This document shows positions 35,134 to 48,700 of a stretch of 64,000 nucleotides of DNA, one piece after another. The DNA comes from Paratinospora sagittata (taxonomy: Eukaryota; Streptophyta; Magnoliopsida; Ranunculales; Menispermaceae). The notes below the pieces were generated by a model. The model was not told the origin of the DNA, did not search any database, and saw only the letters and a list, made by a program, of their open reading frames with translations. Within the stretch, counting starts at the first letter, position 1. Each line of letters opens with the position of its first letter. The stretch is taken from contig CM069602.1 in assembly GCA_035771175.1 (NCBI GenBank), positions 8,743,001 through 8,807,000 of the forward strand, read 5' to 3'. A program made the translations under genes and the position numbers.

Positions 35134-36474
35134 CTAGCTAGTTGTGTCCTGATGATCTCTTTCATCCCCTCCATGATGTTGAAGATGATGATGTAGATGA
35201 GACCCACCTGCCTGAGGTTCAGAAACAGCGGTACCCGTTACCGGCCGGTAAGCATTGAGGGCAGCGAACATGCCCAGGTGTTCGGTGGTGCCACTCCCAC
35301 TGCCCATGCCGGCCTGCCCCAACTGTTGGGTCGGCAATAGAGCCAAAGGGGTTGGGAAATTCATAAAATGTAGCCCACTTGACACAGACCCTCTGAACAT
35401 ACTTGTGTTACCAACTGATGGAAATGTCCAAACAGGATCTCCTCCTCCTCCCATTGCTTGGTGAATATTACTAGGATTACTAACCATCCAGAAAGTATTT
35501 GGAACTGGATTAGCCTGTCCTGCAGTGTTTGATTGCAACAAATAATTCCCCATTTGATGATGATGTTCTTGGTGATGATCATCATCAGATGATGATGGTC
35601 CCGCTGATGATCTCTTTGATGATTCTGATATGTCAAGACATGGGTCACGCAGCTCCTGCTTAGCATGTATGATCATGGGATTAATCACATTGCTAGATTG
35701 GAAATTCAGCAAGGTACTAGATGGTGTTGATGATGATGAAGAAGAAGAAGAAGAAGATGATGATGATGAAGAAGAAGAAGAATTAATATCATTCTGATGA
35801 TAATGATGATGATGATGACGATGATCAGATATTGAGAACCCAACACCACCAGTTGCACCCTGAAATAGAATTCGATGCTGTGTTGATTGATCAATATCAA
35901 TGCCGCTGCTGCTGCGTTCCCATTCATTTCTAAACCTCAATTGTGGTGTACTACTTGCAAAGTTTGGATTGAAGTAACTAGTCCTTAGTTGTGAAGGCAC
36001 CGACATGCTAGAACCAGAGCTTCGAAGGGAGATGTTGAGAGAGGTGAAGTTTGCCGGAATTGTCCCTGTTCCGGTGGCGGCAATCACAGCTGGCTCGGCT
36101 TGTTGGAGCAACCATTCGATGGTTTCGCCATCGGATTTGTGGCCGAGCTCTCTGGTTAATTGGAAAACACGGGCGGCGCAAGTTGCCGGCATGCGTATCC
36201 GGCGGCCTCGGCCATCCACCTTGGTGTGTCGATCTTTAGTTGAAGTTCTCTTGGGTGGAGGCTTCTTTGTAGAAGGTAATTCAGGAGATTGGAGATTACC
36301 GGAGTTATTGGAGAGAATTTGTGAAGGATTTTGATCAGGTGATATTGTTAAGGAAGGATAAGCAGCAACAGCAGCAGAAGCAGCATCTTCTTCTTCCTTG
36401 TTCTTCTTCTTCTCTAGTAATTGTAAAGGGAAATTGGGCCTACTACTACTACGCATACCATTTTCTCCTTCCAT
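35134..36474 (-). CDS. TCP14: Class I TCP transcription factor, TCP14/15-like
   Basis: By family, a nuclear regulator that binds GGNCCCAC-type sites and promotes cell proliferation, germination and internode growth. Single exon, 446 aa from [20 protein letters not shown]; an in-frame ATG at 36498 would add eight residues (MSHSCVLI). I prefer the inner start because [12 protein letters not shown] near the N-terminus is the family pattern. The TCP domain (about residues 78-135) has the class I basic region ([20 protein letters not shown]) and helices [20 protein letters not shown] and [20 protein letters not shown]. Low-complexity tracts follow: a His run (RHHHHHYH), about 18 Ser and His-rich segments near the C-terminus. 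It is intact. Both flanks are long and gene-poor, as is common for developmental regulators. Confidence 0.93.
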   Translation of the reverse strand: MEGENGMRSSSRPNFPLQLLEKKKNKEEEDAASAAVAAYPSLTISPDQNPSQILSNNSGNLQSPELPSTKKPPPKRTSTKDRHTKVDGRGRRIRMPATCAARVFQLTRELGHKSDGETIEWLLQQAEPAVIAATGTGTIPANFTSLNISLRSSGSSMSVPSQLRTSYFNPNFASSTPQLRFRNEWERSSSGIDIDQSTQHRILFQGATGGVGFSISDHRHHHHHYHQNDINSSSSSSSSSSSSSSSSSSTPSSTLLNFQSSNVINPMIIHAKQELRDPCLDISESSKRSSAGPSSSDDDHHQEHHHQMGNYLLQSNTAGQANPVPNTFWMVSNPSNIHQAMGGGGDPVWTFPSVGNTSMFRGSVSSGLHFMNFPTPLALLPTQQLGQAGMGSGSGTTEHLGMFAALNAYRPVTGTAVSEPQAGGSHLHHHLQHHGGDERDHQDTTS

Positions 36475-37195
36475 GATCAAAACACAACTGTGTGACACTA
36501 ATTGGTTCAGTCACTACTTGTGGGTCTATCTCTATCTCTTCTTTCTCTCTCTATAGATTCAAAACTGATATAACAACTGTATAGGATTCTTGTTTTTCTG
36601 GCTGGTGGGTCTCTCTCTCAAGTGGGGATCATGGATGATATATGGTATTTTGATCTCTTGCCAGCAAATTTTTTTTCATCAAATTGGTTTGAATGAGTTG
36701 ATGAGAGCTTTGGAGGAGAGGGGAACGAAGATATTGATAAGGGACGAGAAGGGCAAAAGCTTTAAGCAACAAATATAATGAGTGGGAATTATATGATGAT
36801 ATGGGTGGGCTTGGAAAAGCAATATTGTTTTTTTTTTTATTAGAAGAAATTAATTTTTCTAGCTTTTATTAGTTTCCCTACTAATTCTTTTCTTGTTCTT
36901 TTTTAAAAAAAATAAAAAAGAAATATTTTTACATCTTTCTTTTATTGTGGTTAGACAGTGGCTTGGTTCAGACTCCACGTGCGGTGCTCTTTATCATTCA
37001 ATCCATAAAGACCGTGATGACTGAGGGGTGGGACCCAATACCAAGTCAAAAAATTTGGAGATTAGAAAGAAAAGATAACCAACTGGCGGGTCCCATCTCA
37101 TTCAAATAATCATTGCATTTTGCCTTTCCACTTAACCATGGTTAATTGGGTCTTTGATGAGACCACCGTATATATTTGCACATAGTTAGGTTTAA

Positions 37196-37214
37196 GGTTA
37201 GGGTTAGGGTTAGT
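37196..37214 (+). promoter_or_regulatory. Telo-box-like TTAGGG run upstream of TCP gene
   Basis: GGTTAGGGTTAGGGTTAG, about 720 bp 5' of the TCP start. Short interstitial AACCCTA elements occur in plant promoters and are bound by TRB-type factors. It is much too short to be a telomere remnant. Confidence 0.5.
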
Positions 37215-37558
37215 GATATTGATAGATGCTCTTGGAGCTTTTACCTTCCTCCTTTGGATAATGAGAATGACAGCAGAACAACTCTTGTTTGCTATCTTTT
37301 TCCATTATTTTGTGTTAATACGTAGGAGATGGATAATTAAAACATGCCTTTTCTATAACTAACTAATTGTCCTAAGGAAACTAACAAACAACTATAAATG
37401 GGCTAATAATGTTAAATCAGTACTTAGTGCCCTTTCTTAGGACAACAAATCTCTCCTATAAAGGAAAAATATCCATCTTGCCTAAGTTAATAATTAATCC
37501 CATCACTAACAGCAAATTGAATATCATTGTTTTATTCTCTCTATCTTTATAAGCTCAC

Positions 37559-37584
37559 TATATATATATATATATATATATATA
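37559..37584. repeat. (TA)n microsatellite
   Basis: About 12 TA units. Other TA tracts lie at 37738-37757 and 42018-42054, and a TG tract at 38293-38315. Confidence 0.85.
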
Positions 37585-38283
37585 AACATATATTATAAGT
37601 TTGTAATCCACTCAATTAATGGGTAGATATTTTATGTAAATATAACTCTAAGAATAAAATTAAGAAAATTTAAAATTATATAAAAAAAATTATTAGAACC
37701 GAATTCAAGAGAGGGAACTTCTACTGTTCTACATAGTATATATATATATATATATATCATCACATTTAATTACAAAGCGACATTTCTTTCTTTTTCCTCT
37801 TGATTGGTGAGAAAACTTAAAAATCAAATTTGCATGGCAATTGGTCAGCAGGGCCACCTATATATATATAACTTGTTCAAGCCAACGACATAATCACCCT
37901 CCGTTAGAACTCTAAGGGATTTAATAATAATGGTGCATATATGGAGAACATAGATATATTTATATGCTAGATAAATATTTTCCATTAATTCCCATATAGA
38001 TATACTTGGTGTATATATAGATTTGTGTATGTTTTTTGGAAAAAATTAAAGGTTAGGTTGCATGTCACCTATATTTATATGATGAACATTGTCACATGGT
38101 ACTACCAAATGAGTCAGTGCATTGTTGCTTTGTTCGGTAGCAGTGCATTAATAAGAGGGAAAGGCAACTTCAGGAAGAGCTGGACCCATTATGAGGAGCC
38201 ACTTATGTCCGACCTCATGAAACCGCAGACATGCTCCATATATTACTGACTCAAATATATATATCTAATTTACCATCTTCTAT

Positions 38284-38314
<31 letters not shown>

Positions 38315-39110
38315 ATTGTGTGTGTATGGCTGTTAGTAGTTTAAGAACAGGGCCAGTGTCATTAGATAAAGTAGTAAAATAAAAAAGATGTACATAAGTG
38401 TCTTCACTAAATGGCAATACAAAATGATTTTAAGTATATAGGAAATACTATAGATTTTATTTTTATATGCATAAACTGTTTCAGCAACATTTATATACGT
38501 AATTGCATCCGATTTTGTTATTTTTATATTTTTAATTTTGAACTCATTTTTTAAGTGTCATCCACGAGTTCTAGACGATGATATATAATTTCAACTACAA
38601 TTTTAGATTTCGAATCCTTGTAGATGCAGAAAATTCCGTTAAGAGAGATCCTCGTTTCGGCGCCTAACAGTTAACTCAAGTTTAAGTGGATTAGTCTCGC
38701 CGCGAAACGGAAGGAGGACATCACCTGGGCGTCGAAATCCAAGTAATAAAAAAAAAACTATGTACTATTATTTAAATTAATACAGAATAGATGAAGGAAA
38801 AAGAAAGAACGACAAGTATATATATATTAGTTTTATTATGTTAAGAATTCCATCTGCACCTACTTTTTTCAATGGGAGTACTAACTCTTAACCTAAGAAA
38901 ATCTCATAATACATAGAAGATAATAATTTTAGATCCTCATAATTATTTAGTGCTGTCCATTAATACAATTAGTGGGTTCCCTTCCGAATTACAATTTCAA
39001 ACTAAGGATTTTTATCAATTTGAGTCTTATCAGTCATATATGTCATCATTTTAATTAACAACCCTATATTGGGAGTCAGGGACCTAACCATACTAATTAA
39101 TATTACATTT

Positions 39111-39182
39111 AATATGTATGTACCTCATGACCTACTTTTAGAAATGAATATGTATGTACCTCATGACCTACTTTTAGAAATG
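39111..39182. repeat. 36-bp tandem duplication
   Basis: Two adjacent copies of a unit beginning AATATGTATGTACCTCATG, at 39111 and 39147, identical by eye. No associated gene. Confidence 0.9.
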
Positions 39183-42016
39183 AATATTTGTTAGTACCTC
39201 TTGTTTAGTTTAGAAACTGGGTCGTCCACTTTATTTAGATTTAAAGCTTGTATTTTATTATTTTATAATTTATATTAGCATTGGAACAGATGCATTGCTC
39301 GTGATTTTATTATTTACTAATGAAAATAAAATAAATATTTTATAAGAAAGGAATATATATGCCATTAAAAAATAAAGTTATTTTATATAGTTAAAAACTA
39401 AGAAAAAAAAAAGGAACATAAAGTAAAAGGAGAAATTATTTAAAATGTAAAATAATTTGTTTGTCCTTCTTAACATTAATTAAGAGTAACTTTCATAAGG
39501 AGCATTTTGGATAGTACCAGCAAAAAGGCTTCACCGTCAATATAAATATTAAAAACATAAAATTGATATTGAAATTCATAGAACACTACATAAATATACA
39601 TAATTTAAATAGTTAAAATAAATCTTGCTAATAAAATTAATTTAAAATTTTATGAAGGTCACAAATACAATGGTATCAGAGATATATAAAAATGTTTATA
39701 CTTTATGTTCTCTATGTTTTAAGATTTGAGTAGTCAATACCAGTGGAAAATGTTGGTAAGAGAAACTTTTTATTGTATACATATCACATTTTAGAAAAGA
39801 AAGAAAAAAACATACTTAACAAACGTGTTTGTACCTTACACTTGTTGAATTATATATATTTGACCTACTATTGTCAACAACATGACTGTATCTTTTTCTA
39901 AATCAAATTAGACAAAAGTAAACAAATAGGTCTAGACATTTTTTTTATCCAATTAAGTGCAATCAATTTATTTACTTGATCAAAAAAAAAAAATCCTCAA
40001 CTACTGTAATTTTGTTTATACTCAACAAATTTATTAAATTAGTAATTTACTAGCTATACTTTTGAGTTTAGTAGTTATCTACCACAATTTTATTTTTAAA
40101 TAATTAGGAGAGGACAGAGAATTGGATACCGAACAATTTAACCTCATAACACTGTAGATATTTATTTTTCACAACTAGACTCAGAGACCCAATGAGCTCA
40201 ATTCAGATCTTAATTAAATGGATCTGCATTATTGTGGGGTTAGATCGTTCAGGTCTCATTTTCTATCTTCTCCTAATTATTTTAAAAAAAAAAAAAAAAC
40301 ACAAATGCATAGTGTGGGCGTGCCCACTATTAGTCCCACATCTCCTGCGTGATTCTACCAGGCCACGTTACATATCTAACACAATTAAGTAATATTGAAA
40401 GTCTTTAACTTATTTTACTAATACTAAATGCATGCAATGGTTCAAGGAGCTTCTCATATTAACTATTTACTTCTTGTACAAGTAGCTAGCTAGCTAGCTT
40501 GTACTAGTAGATCGAATTACTAAGATGAGAATCATTTAATAGACGTGGGGTAGTGGAGTTAATTAATGGAAATTCTTGAACAAAAATATATATTTCTGTA
40601 TATATAGGAAAATATTGATGCAATGTTAAGCTGAAGTGGGGCACATGCAAGAGGGCTGAAGAACTGAAGCTGTAGTACTGACTTATTTTGGTGTCACGTA
40701 CATGTAACTCATGAGCAAGACAAGACCATGTATAAAAAGAAAGAAAGAAAGAAAAAAATGAAACTAATATGAAAAAGAAAAGAGAGAGAGAGAGAGCTGT
40801 GGCAATTTAATTGGAGGGACAGTGGTGCAGTTAGGGGAGAAGGGCCCAGCTAGCGTCCAGTTTTCTGAGAGAATGTACCTTCCCTATCTATCTATTGGCT
40901 CAATCTGCTCTGCTGTAGTGACGATGGTGACGATGGTGGTAGTGGTAGTGCCGGTGCTGGTGGTGGTGGTGGTGGTGGGTGGCTGACAGCCCTTATGTTC
41001 CTACCATCAGACAATTGGAATCTTCTTGCCTGCTTTCAAGACCCATAAAAAGCTCTCAAATTTTCCAGCTTCTATAACACCTCATCCTCATATTTTTAAG
41101 GCTTCATTCCTCTCTTTCCCTTGTGAATTGACACGCTGGAAGCAACTATAGATATGTATGTATCGGACACCTCACAGTTAGGATTGACGCTCTAAGCCCC
41201 AAAACTGGCAGTTGCATGGGTCACATCATTTGTGATTTTAATTGTCTCCTCCCCCACCTGTCCTTCGTTATCTTCATCTTCTCATCCCTGTTTTCTATTA
41301 TATATATAAATATAGAAAGGATGGTTTAATTCTTTAGTTGCTACGCACAATATATATCATCAGACAGAATTACAAGTGAGCTAGACAAATTATTCCAAGG
41401 ATATATAATAGCTTTTGTTTTTTAAAAACTCTCCTGAGATGTTGGTGCAACTCGAAAATCCAACGTTGGCATTCAGTGTCCGTTAAATATTTACAGAGAT
41501 GTGCGAATTAATTGTACATCTCTATAAATATATAATAATTATTGAGTGTCAGCCTTTAATTTTAACATTGACACCTAACGTTGATTTAATTAGTATATCT
41601 CTTTTTTTAAAAAAATTTATTATAGTCAATGCTATACCGAGGCCGGGTGCCAATGAGATAGCCAGGGCTTAGGTGCCAACCTCTTTAAAACATTTTTTTA
41701 ATTATTATTATTATTATTATTCATATTTCTTAGTTAAATTCCTACCTGAGAATAGTTAATAATAATTATTACTGTTCAGAGAACAAATTTAAACATTACC
41801 TAGAACATGTGAGGTTATTGCAACTTTGAATATCAGCAAATGGAGAGTTTACTGAATATCAATTTGGGGACATCTTGTTTTTATAATTTAAAAAATAAAT
41901 AAATAAATAAGCTCAAGAATTAGTGGACTGAGGGAATAAAGATATTATATTTTAATTTGCATTGTTGAACAGTAAAATATTATATTAGTTTCCATTTTAA
42001 AATATTACAACCAAAC

Positions 42017-42017
<1 letters not shown>

Positions 42018-42054
<37 letters not shown>
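42018..42054. repeat. (TA)n microsatellite
   Basis: About 18 TA units in intergenic DNA. Confidence 0.9.
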
Positions 42055-42056
<2 letters not shown>

Positions 42057-45000
42057 TGCCTGTCAACAGCCATAAAGACAAAAGGAGCAAGGAAATTAAG
42101 AGAAGATTCCCGCTAAAAAAGTTTGAAGTGATTTGCCATAATGAGGAAATAGTACTGCAGTTCCCATACCCTTTTTTTTTTTTTTTTTTTTTTTTTCTTC
42201 CTTTGATTTGGTGAGAAGAATAGCATCTGAGAAACATTTAAAAATAAACCATTGTAGCATCGAACTTGAACACCAACATGGCAAAAAAAATTAAAATGCT
42301 TTTAATTCTTTAGATTTATTCTCATATCTTTGAATATCGAAAAGAGAACAAAAAAAGAAAAGAAAAGGCAATATTGGTGGGCTACTCTATATAATATTAC
42401 AAATAAATCTTTTAAATATTTTGTACGTTCTTCTGATGCTTTGGTTTAAAATTTTATATTGTTAATTAAATGTGTTTCATAAACGTAATTGTAAGCGAAG
42501 AAAATAAAAATTCATAACGTCTAATTAATAAAATTTATGAGATCAAAGCTTTTAGTACTCTCTAGTCTAACATACAAAATATATATATATATCTAAAAAA
42601 GTATGATTTTCTTTAAGGTGATTGTTTTCTTTTAGTAAGAAAATATTTTCTTTTAAAGGGGAAAAGGGTGGTAGGTGGGGTCTGTCTCTGACATGTACAA
42701 TCTGTTGCATTTTTTTCATTCTTAAAGGCTAAGTGGTGGTGCTAGCTAGGCTGGTAGGTTGAGGGCAACCTCTCTTCCACCAAAGAAACTTTGTTTGTGC
42801 AATATTGCACCCTTAATAGCAGTACTACTGCATGCAACTACAATCCCATCTTCTTTTGGTCCCCATGACATCGCCTCAAATGAACATTTTGAACCTCCTC
42901 TCTTTGCATGGACCTACGCCTCCAAATATTCAGTTTATGTGTAGCTCCATTTATGTCTTGTTTGGTAAATGCTGTCAACAATTCTATTTTATCAAATAAA
43001 ATACATGTGATAAGAATTTCATAATTAGTACACATGTATAAAGTATCAAAAACCAATTGATCACTCTTGTTCAATGAAGATCTTCACTAGAAAATTAGTA
43101 ATTTTTTTTAAGAAAATTAGAATTTTTAGTATTTAGTTCGCAAGAGAACTAAGAAAAAGATTTTATCGACCATTCTATTTTTTTCAGCATGATTTTCTCG
43201 GGTAGGGTGAGAACAAAATTCAATTTTTTATGTGATTGAATAACCAAATAGTTATGAATTTTTTTTTTAATCTCCAACTAAAATACCATGAGAAAATTTA
43301 GGGTTTAAAAAACATTATTTTCTTTAGGAAAAGTTTTCCGGCTACCAATTGCGCCATAATAGATGTTTTCCTACCAACTGACCTTCACAAGTACTTAACT
43401 ACACATTAAAAAACCATAGCATTAATTCTTTCTTAAAACTCACCTGCGTTAGGTTCAAAAACATATTAATGGAGAAATAATAGGAATTAGTTTTCTAAAT
43501 CTTTATTGTTATAGAATTGAAGCTTGAGGAATCGTGGGTTCTTTTATTTCGATATGGAAATGGTAATAATCAATCAAGTCAACATCAAAAACACAGATTT
43601 TAACCCAACAAGTGCCACAAGTGGAGCACCCATCTTTTGTGATAGTGATCTCATCTTGGGCAAGTGCTCAGTGTCAAGCAGAGGAGGACCACAATACATG
43701 ATTTCACGGGCGCTGGTTGATGAAATACAAATAATAATACCATGGTTCAAATGTCAATTCAAGAAGATGGTCAAACACCCAAAATATTATTATTGTTTCC
43801 ATTCTTTGATTACTTTTAAAACGTTACCACAAAAGCCCAACACGGTCATCAATAGAAAGGACAACATTGTTAAGGAAAAGATCCTTTCCCTCTACTCTAC
43901 AGCATGTATGATCAAGTTCTTTCAATCCCTTTGTTTCAGATCAAACAATGGATGGCACTGGGTGAAATGGCACTATCAATGTCAGCCCCACCAAATGGAT
44001 TTTATTTTTTTTTCTTCTTTTTCCCCTCTTTGGTGTATGTAAAGAATGAGACCCTCTTAGATGAAATCATGAGATATGTAGAAAAGAAAAAGAAAACAAA
44101 GAGTACCAACACTATGGTCCACATAAAATATTCTGATCCACCATTCAAGTTTTTAGGCTGATGAATTCATGTGGTTGTTCTAACTTCTAGGCTTATGATC
44201 CATTCACTGAGAAAAGTAAATTAAATGCTTGCACCTGAAAAGGACTTCACCTTACTGCAGACCCTATTCACAAAGATAAACAAATCAATAAAATTACCAT
44301 GAAAAGCCCATATTTGAAATTAATCTCAAGTCAAGTAATAATTTTCAAGTGTCTCAATGAAAAAGACCTTGAAGAAGATGATTTTCTCACAAAAGCTGAT
44401 GTCCTCAAAAAAGGGTCTTGTTTGTATTAGGTTAGTTAACCATACTTTATATTGAAGCTAAGGCAACAAGGTCAACGTAAATCTTGTTTCATTTCAGTAC
44501 AAATTCAGCATAAGATAACAATGATTAATAAAATAAAGAAACAAAGAAATCAAAGAGCTAATGAACCATGTTTTCCTCAATCATAGATAAAGTTAGTAGT
44601 TGGTGGGCAAAGTGGGACAAGTACTTTCTCACCTTTATATGGCATCCTAATTGGAATGATAAAATCTATACTTTATACTGTACCTTTTGGTGCTAAGATT
44701 TGGTCTGAAATTAGGGCTGCTTTTACACGTACGCTAACGCTCTGCTGCTCTTAGTGCTTTGGCTCCTCATAAAATTTTTACAGCAGATGTGCTGCTCATC
44801 AGCGGCAAGGCTCATCCGAATATTTCTCTTTCTTTCTCCATCTCTCTCCTTTATTTCTGCAAAAGCATACCTGTTACCTTGTGAAAAACACTTAGCACTA
44901 CTACTACTACTAACATCTGACAACGTAGTAATCTAATAAGTCAAGAGTATCTTTAAGGACAGGTCAGTCCTATTTCAGAAGGGTAGGTAGGAGGGGGCAC

Positions 45001-45714
45001 AAGGCGCTTGTTCATGAGAACCTGTAGAACCAAAGATGTCAGTCCAAAGTTGCACTGGACTCGGACAATCTTCACCATTTGATCTGTGGACCCTTTGCCC
45101 CCTCCCTCTCTTTTTTAAACCTTTGTTCTCTTCTTTCCCCTCTGAAGATTCAGATAATGCTTTGAGAAATCCAAGTTTATCATATCAACTGGTCGTCCTA
45201 CTCTGCATAAATGGCAGGCGATACGTAAGGTTGTGAGAACTGCAGTGATTGAATCAAGTGGCTTCTGATGTACACTTACTTCTGCTTTACCTGCACCCCT
45301 CATGTTCATGTCATCAGCCTGTTATACTCTGAGTTGGTTTATTTGAATACTGAAGCTGATAAATAAATACAGTGAAAGCAATGTTGGAGAATAACAAACA
45401 AAAATTTTTTAATCAGGAAAACCCAAATATATCATTAAGTCACCAACAATATTCCTCTTCATGCCAATAAAAACCTTCATTACATCTCAAGCTTACATCT
45501 TTCTGGGTTAAGCCAAAAAAACAAGCAGTAAGGTAACCCACCACTACATATCTGGGAAGGTACAAAGAGAACTGAAGGAGTTGTTTAAAATGTACAAATA
45601 ATAAACTGCAGTGCCATGTTGTAAGTCCAAATGCATGATAGTAGATGCTCTGAAAGGAAGGCCGGTAACTGGGACTGTTATTTGAACGTGAAAACAGTGT
45701 TTGAGCATCTTCTC

Positions 45715-48700
45715 TCAAGCTCCAGCATTGAAAAGGTTCCAATCATGGACCTTGAAACTGGTGACTGCAAGTTTAAACACATCAGACATTGGCATACGTC
45801 CAGATTGCGTTGCAGGAACAGTTAGCCCAGCTCCCACTGTTCTGGCACTTTCGCTAAAAGGGCTGAAACCATAAACACAAATGATGTTATGAAAATGTAC
45901 CAAACGGTTAATTATTCTTACTTACATTAGAAAGGGAATAATTTGCATGCTTTGATCAGGCTTCCCCTTTCAAATTAGAAAGAGAATAATTTGCATGCTT
46001 TGACCAGACTTCTTTGTCTATCTTTAGAAATATTTTTTGCAACTAAAATGATGGACCTAGTAGTAAAAAATCTGAAGCTCAAACGAATTTCTGTACAAAA
46101 AAGGCCGACTTCTTTTACCTTCCCAGCATGATTCATCTATCTTCCAAAGTTTAAACAGGTTTAGGCCATCCAAGATTTAAATTTAATTAAACAAGTATCA
46201 TCAGTAAAACCCTCATTTAACTAGAAAATTTCAAACAAACAGATGAAGGCTTCTGGATTCCCATAACAGAACATAATCTATGAGTTGAGTACTTAAAACT
46301 GTCACTCTTTAAAAACCGTACTGTTGACCAAAAGATCTTTTGTTTGTATCTTATGGGCATTGAAGTTTTTCAAGAACCACTATATAACAAATACAGACAA
46401 ACATTTTACAGGTCATACAGCATCAAGTTTCAGAACAAGCTGAGAATCCACAGGTTCCTAATATAGACGAAGCAATTAGTAAACCATACATAAATTATTT
46501 ATCACCAATTAAACATTAAACCTAACCACAGCTCAGTTGAGAGATGCAAATTAAGATTTATCAAAAGAGAAACAGAGAGAAGGGCTAGGACGCCGACTTA
46601 GCCCTCAATAGAGCAGAGTGGAGGAAGCAGATTCATGTAGCTGACCCATGTTGTTGAGAAAAGGCTCAGTTAAATTGAGTTCAGAGAACACTGATGATTA
46701 TAGCACGACAGAAAAAGCACAGGGAAAAAAAAAAAAAAAAGAGCTTCCACTGTACTCCCAGTGGCTGTCATCAAATTTGGAAGTCATCATTTGCAAACTA
46801 TCTACCCATGTATGGTCAATCAACTTGTGAGACTTACTTTATTAGAACTGGCTCATACGCAGTGATAAGCACATCAGTACCAATTTCCTTGAGACGAATA
46901 TTTGCCAAATAGACCTGCAGAAGGAACCAATTAACTCACATATTCACTTTTCAATTTGACATCACTGTATTAAATGACATAAGCCTTGCCTTTACTATAT
47001 TTTGTGCCTCTCTTCCTTGCCTTCCTTTAGAAATGGCCTGCATATAAGTGATGATATCAGCAGTTGCTGAGGGATTGTACACAGTAATCACAATGACAAA
47101 CAAATAATTTCTTTTTTTTTTTTTTTTGAAAACAAGTTCTAATTTGTGATTATGGGTCTTCTCAAGCTCGCTCCTGGTAGTTTATTTTGATGGAAAAGGA
47201 GAGTTTGAATTGAAGTAGGATGACACTGCATCTTTTTTCATTAAAATAAGCAAATTACCCTAGAGAGAAGTAAAAAAAAAATATTTATGATGAGTGGATT
47301 TAATTCATGAACTCGTTCTACCACTTGGCTCTATTAGCCCTGCATGGATTTGTCAAGATTCTTCCAAATCAAACACTAGATCAATTTAGGCTAGCAAGTC
47401 AACGGTCATCTGGTTGGCTAACCATGTCATGATCTAATTGGCAGTCTCATCAGCTACAATTCATGATCATTAAGTATGATGGAGCAACTAGCTCTAAAAT
47501 GGGCAAAAAAGAAAATATATTGTTAAACAAGAAGAGTGACGGCAGTGGTAGGCAAGGAGCTAAGGCTGGGTGGATTAAAAGGTAGGAAATAGGGCTTGGG
47601 ATAAGGATTTAGGTGGGTAACAGTAAGTTCAGGACCATAAACCAGTTTTAAACATGGAATCTCTCAGATGTTGGCTCATAGTGAGAAAGATAACATGGCA
47701 ACAGTTTGTTTTGCTATCGCAGATCCCACCTTAGAATGGACAGTTAACAAGGTACTCACTACTCTCTCATCCCAATAAAGGAAGGAGGGGGCTGACTCTT
47801 TGAAGAATTATCACCCAATTAGGCTCAAAGACCCTTGCATTCAATAAACAATTTCAACTTTATCTCAACTATACACTCATTATAGGTACATATCTTTTGG
47901 TTGCATAGATGGGTTCTGTAAAGCATAGAGTCTTGTCATCATCTTATAAACATCTCCCCACAGCCTGGCTTGTAGATTTTATCTCACATAAAAGTCCAGA
48001 ATCACAGGTTCAATAAGTACCATGAAACAGAACACTTCTACCCCCCAATTTTACCTTCTTTACATCATGCAGTTCTCTACTTTTATATGTAATGCGTGAT
48101 AAGATTGTGTGACAATGTAAACCAAGTTTAAAGTTTTCACGTAGTGCAAACTGAAACCATGTCCTAGCCTTGAAATTACTCCTCAACATGCCTGTCGCAT
48201 CAGAATTGATTGGAAGAGGCAAAATATTTTTTAACAAAATAGCAACCTGGTTCATACCCTGGCCATTTGCTCTGGTTTCTGAAATTCGACAGTTTAAATC
48301 CTGGATTTCGAGGTATTGCCATAGTGCTGTGGTTTTCTCTTATAATTAGATTCCAACACAACTTTACTGTAGGTAGTAAAATAAGATACTGATTTTCCTA
48401 AATCTTTTCCCATCTAATACAGTAAAAAAGCCTCTTTAACCTCCTTTACTCTCAGGTAAGCAATAACTGCATAGTAACATACAATACACATGCTTGGTAA
48501 TAGCTATGGACGTTCCCATCAATGATTTGTTTCTTGGGTGAGAAATAGTTTAAAAACAAGATGGTAGGATGGGTATATCCAACCCAACCATAAATCAATA
48601 AAAGCAATGGGAATATCGGCACATAGTTCACTAATCAAAGCCAGATGGTACACTATGGCATGAACTTTCAGCCACATAATGCAAGTCAGAACCTGGGTAT

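Larger units (their letters stand above)
36475..45439. other. Long gene-poor intergenic region upstream of TCP gene
   Basis: About 9 kb of AT-rich DNA in which I find no convincing gene. It holds the TCP promoter and 5' UTR (36475-37200), a telo-box-like run (37196-37214), TA/TG/ATT microsatellites, a 36-bp tandem duplication (39111-39182), a GA-rich tract (40739-40797), a GGTGGT-rich patch (40924-40980) and a weak inverted repeat (41459-41595). The open frame at 43524-44042 looks random. 45440-45714 is probably the MOG1 3' UTR region. Confidence 0.5.

Noticed and set aside
35361..35927. Open frames overlapping the TCP gene in other frames
   Set aside because: They are produced by the repetitive Ser/His codons of the real TCP frame.
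43524..44042. 172-codon open frame as a gene
   Set aside because: No recognisable domain, low-complexity composition, no splice or family support in gene-poor DNA.
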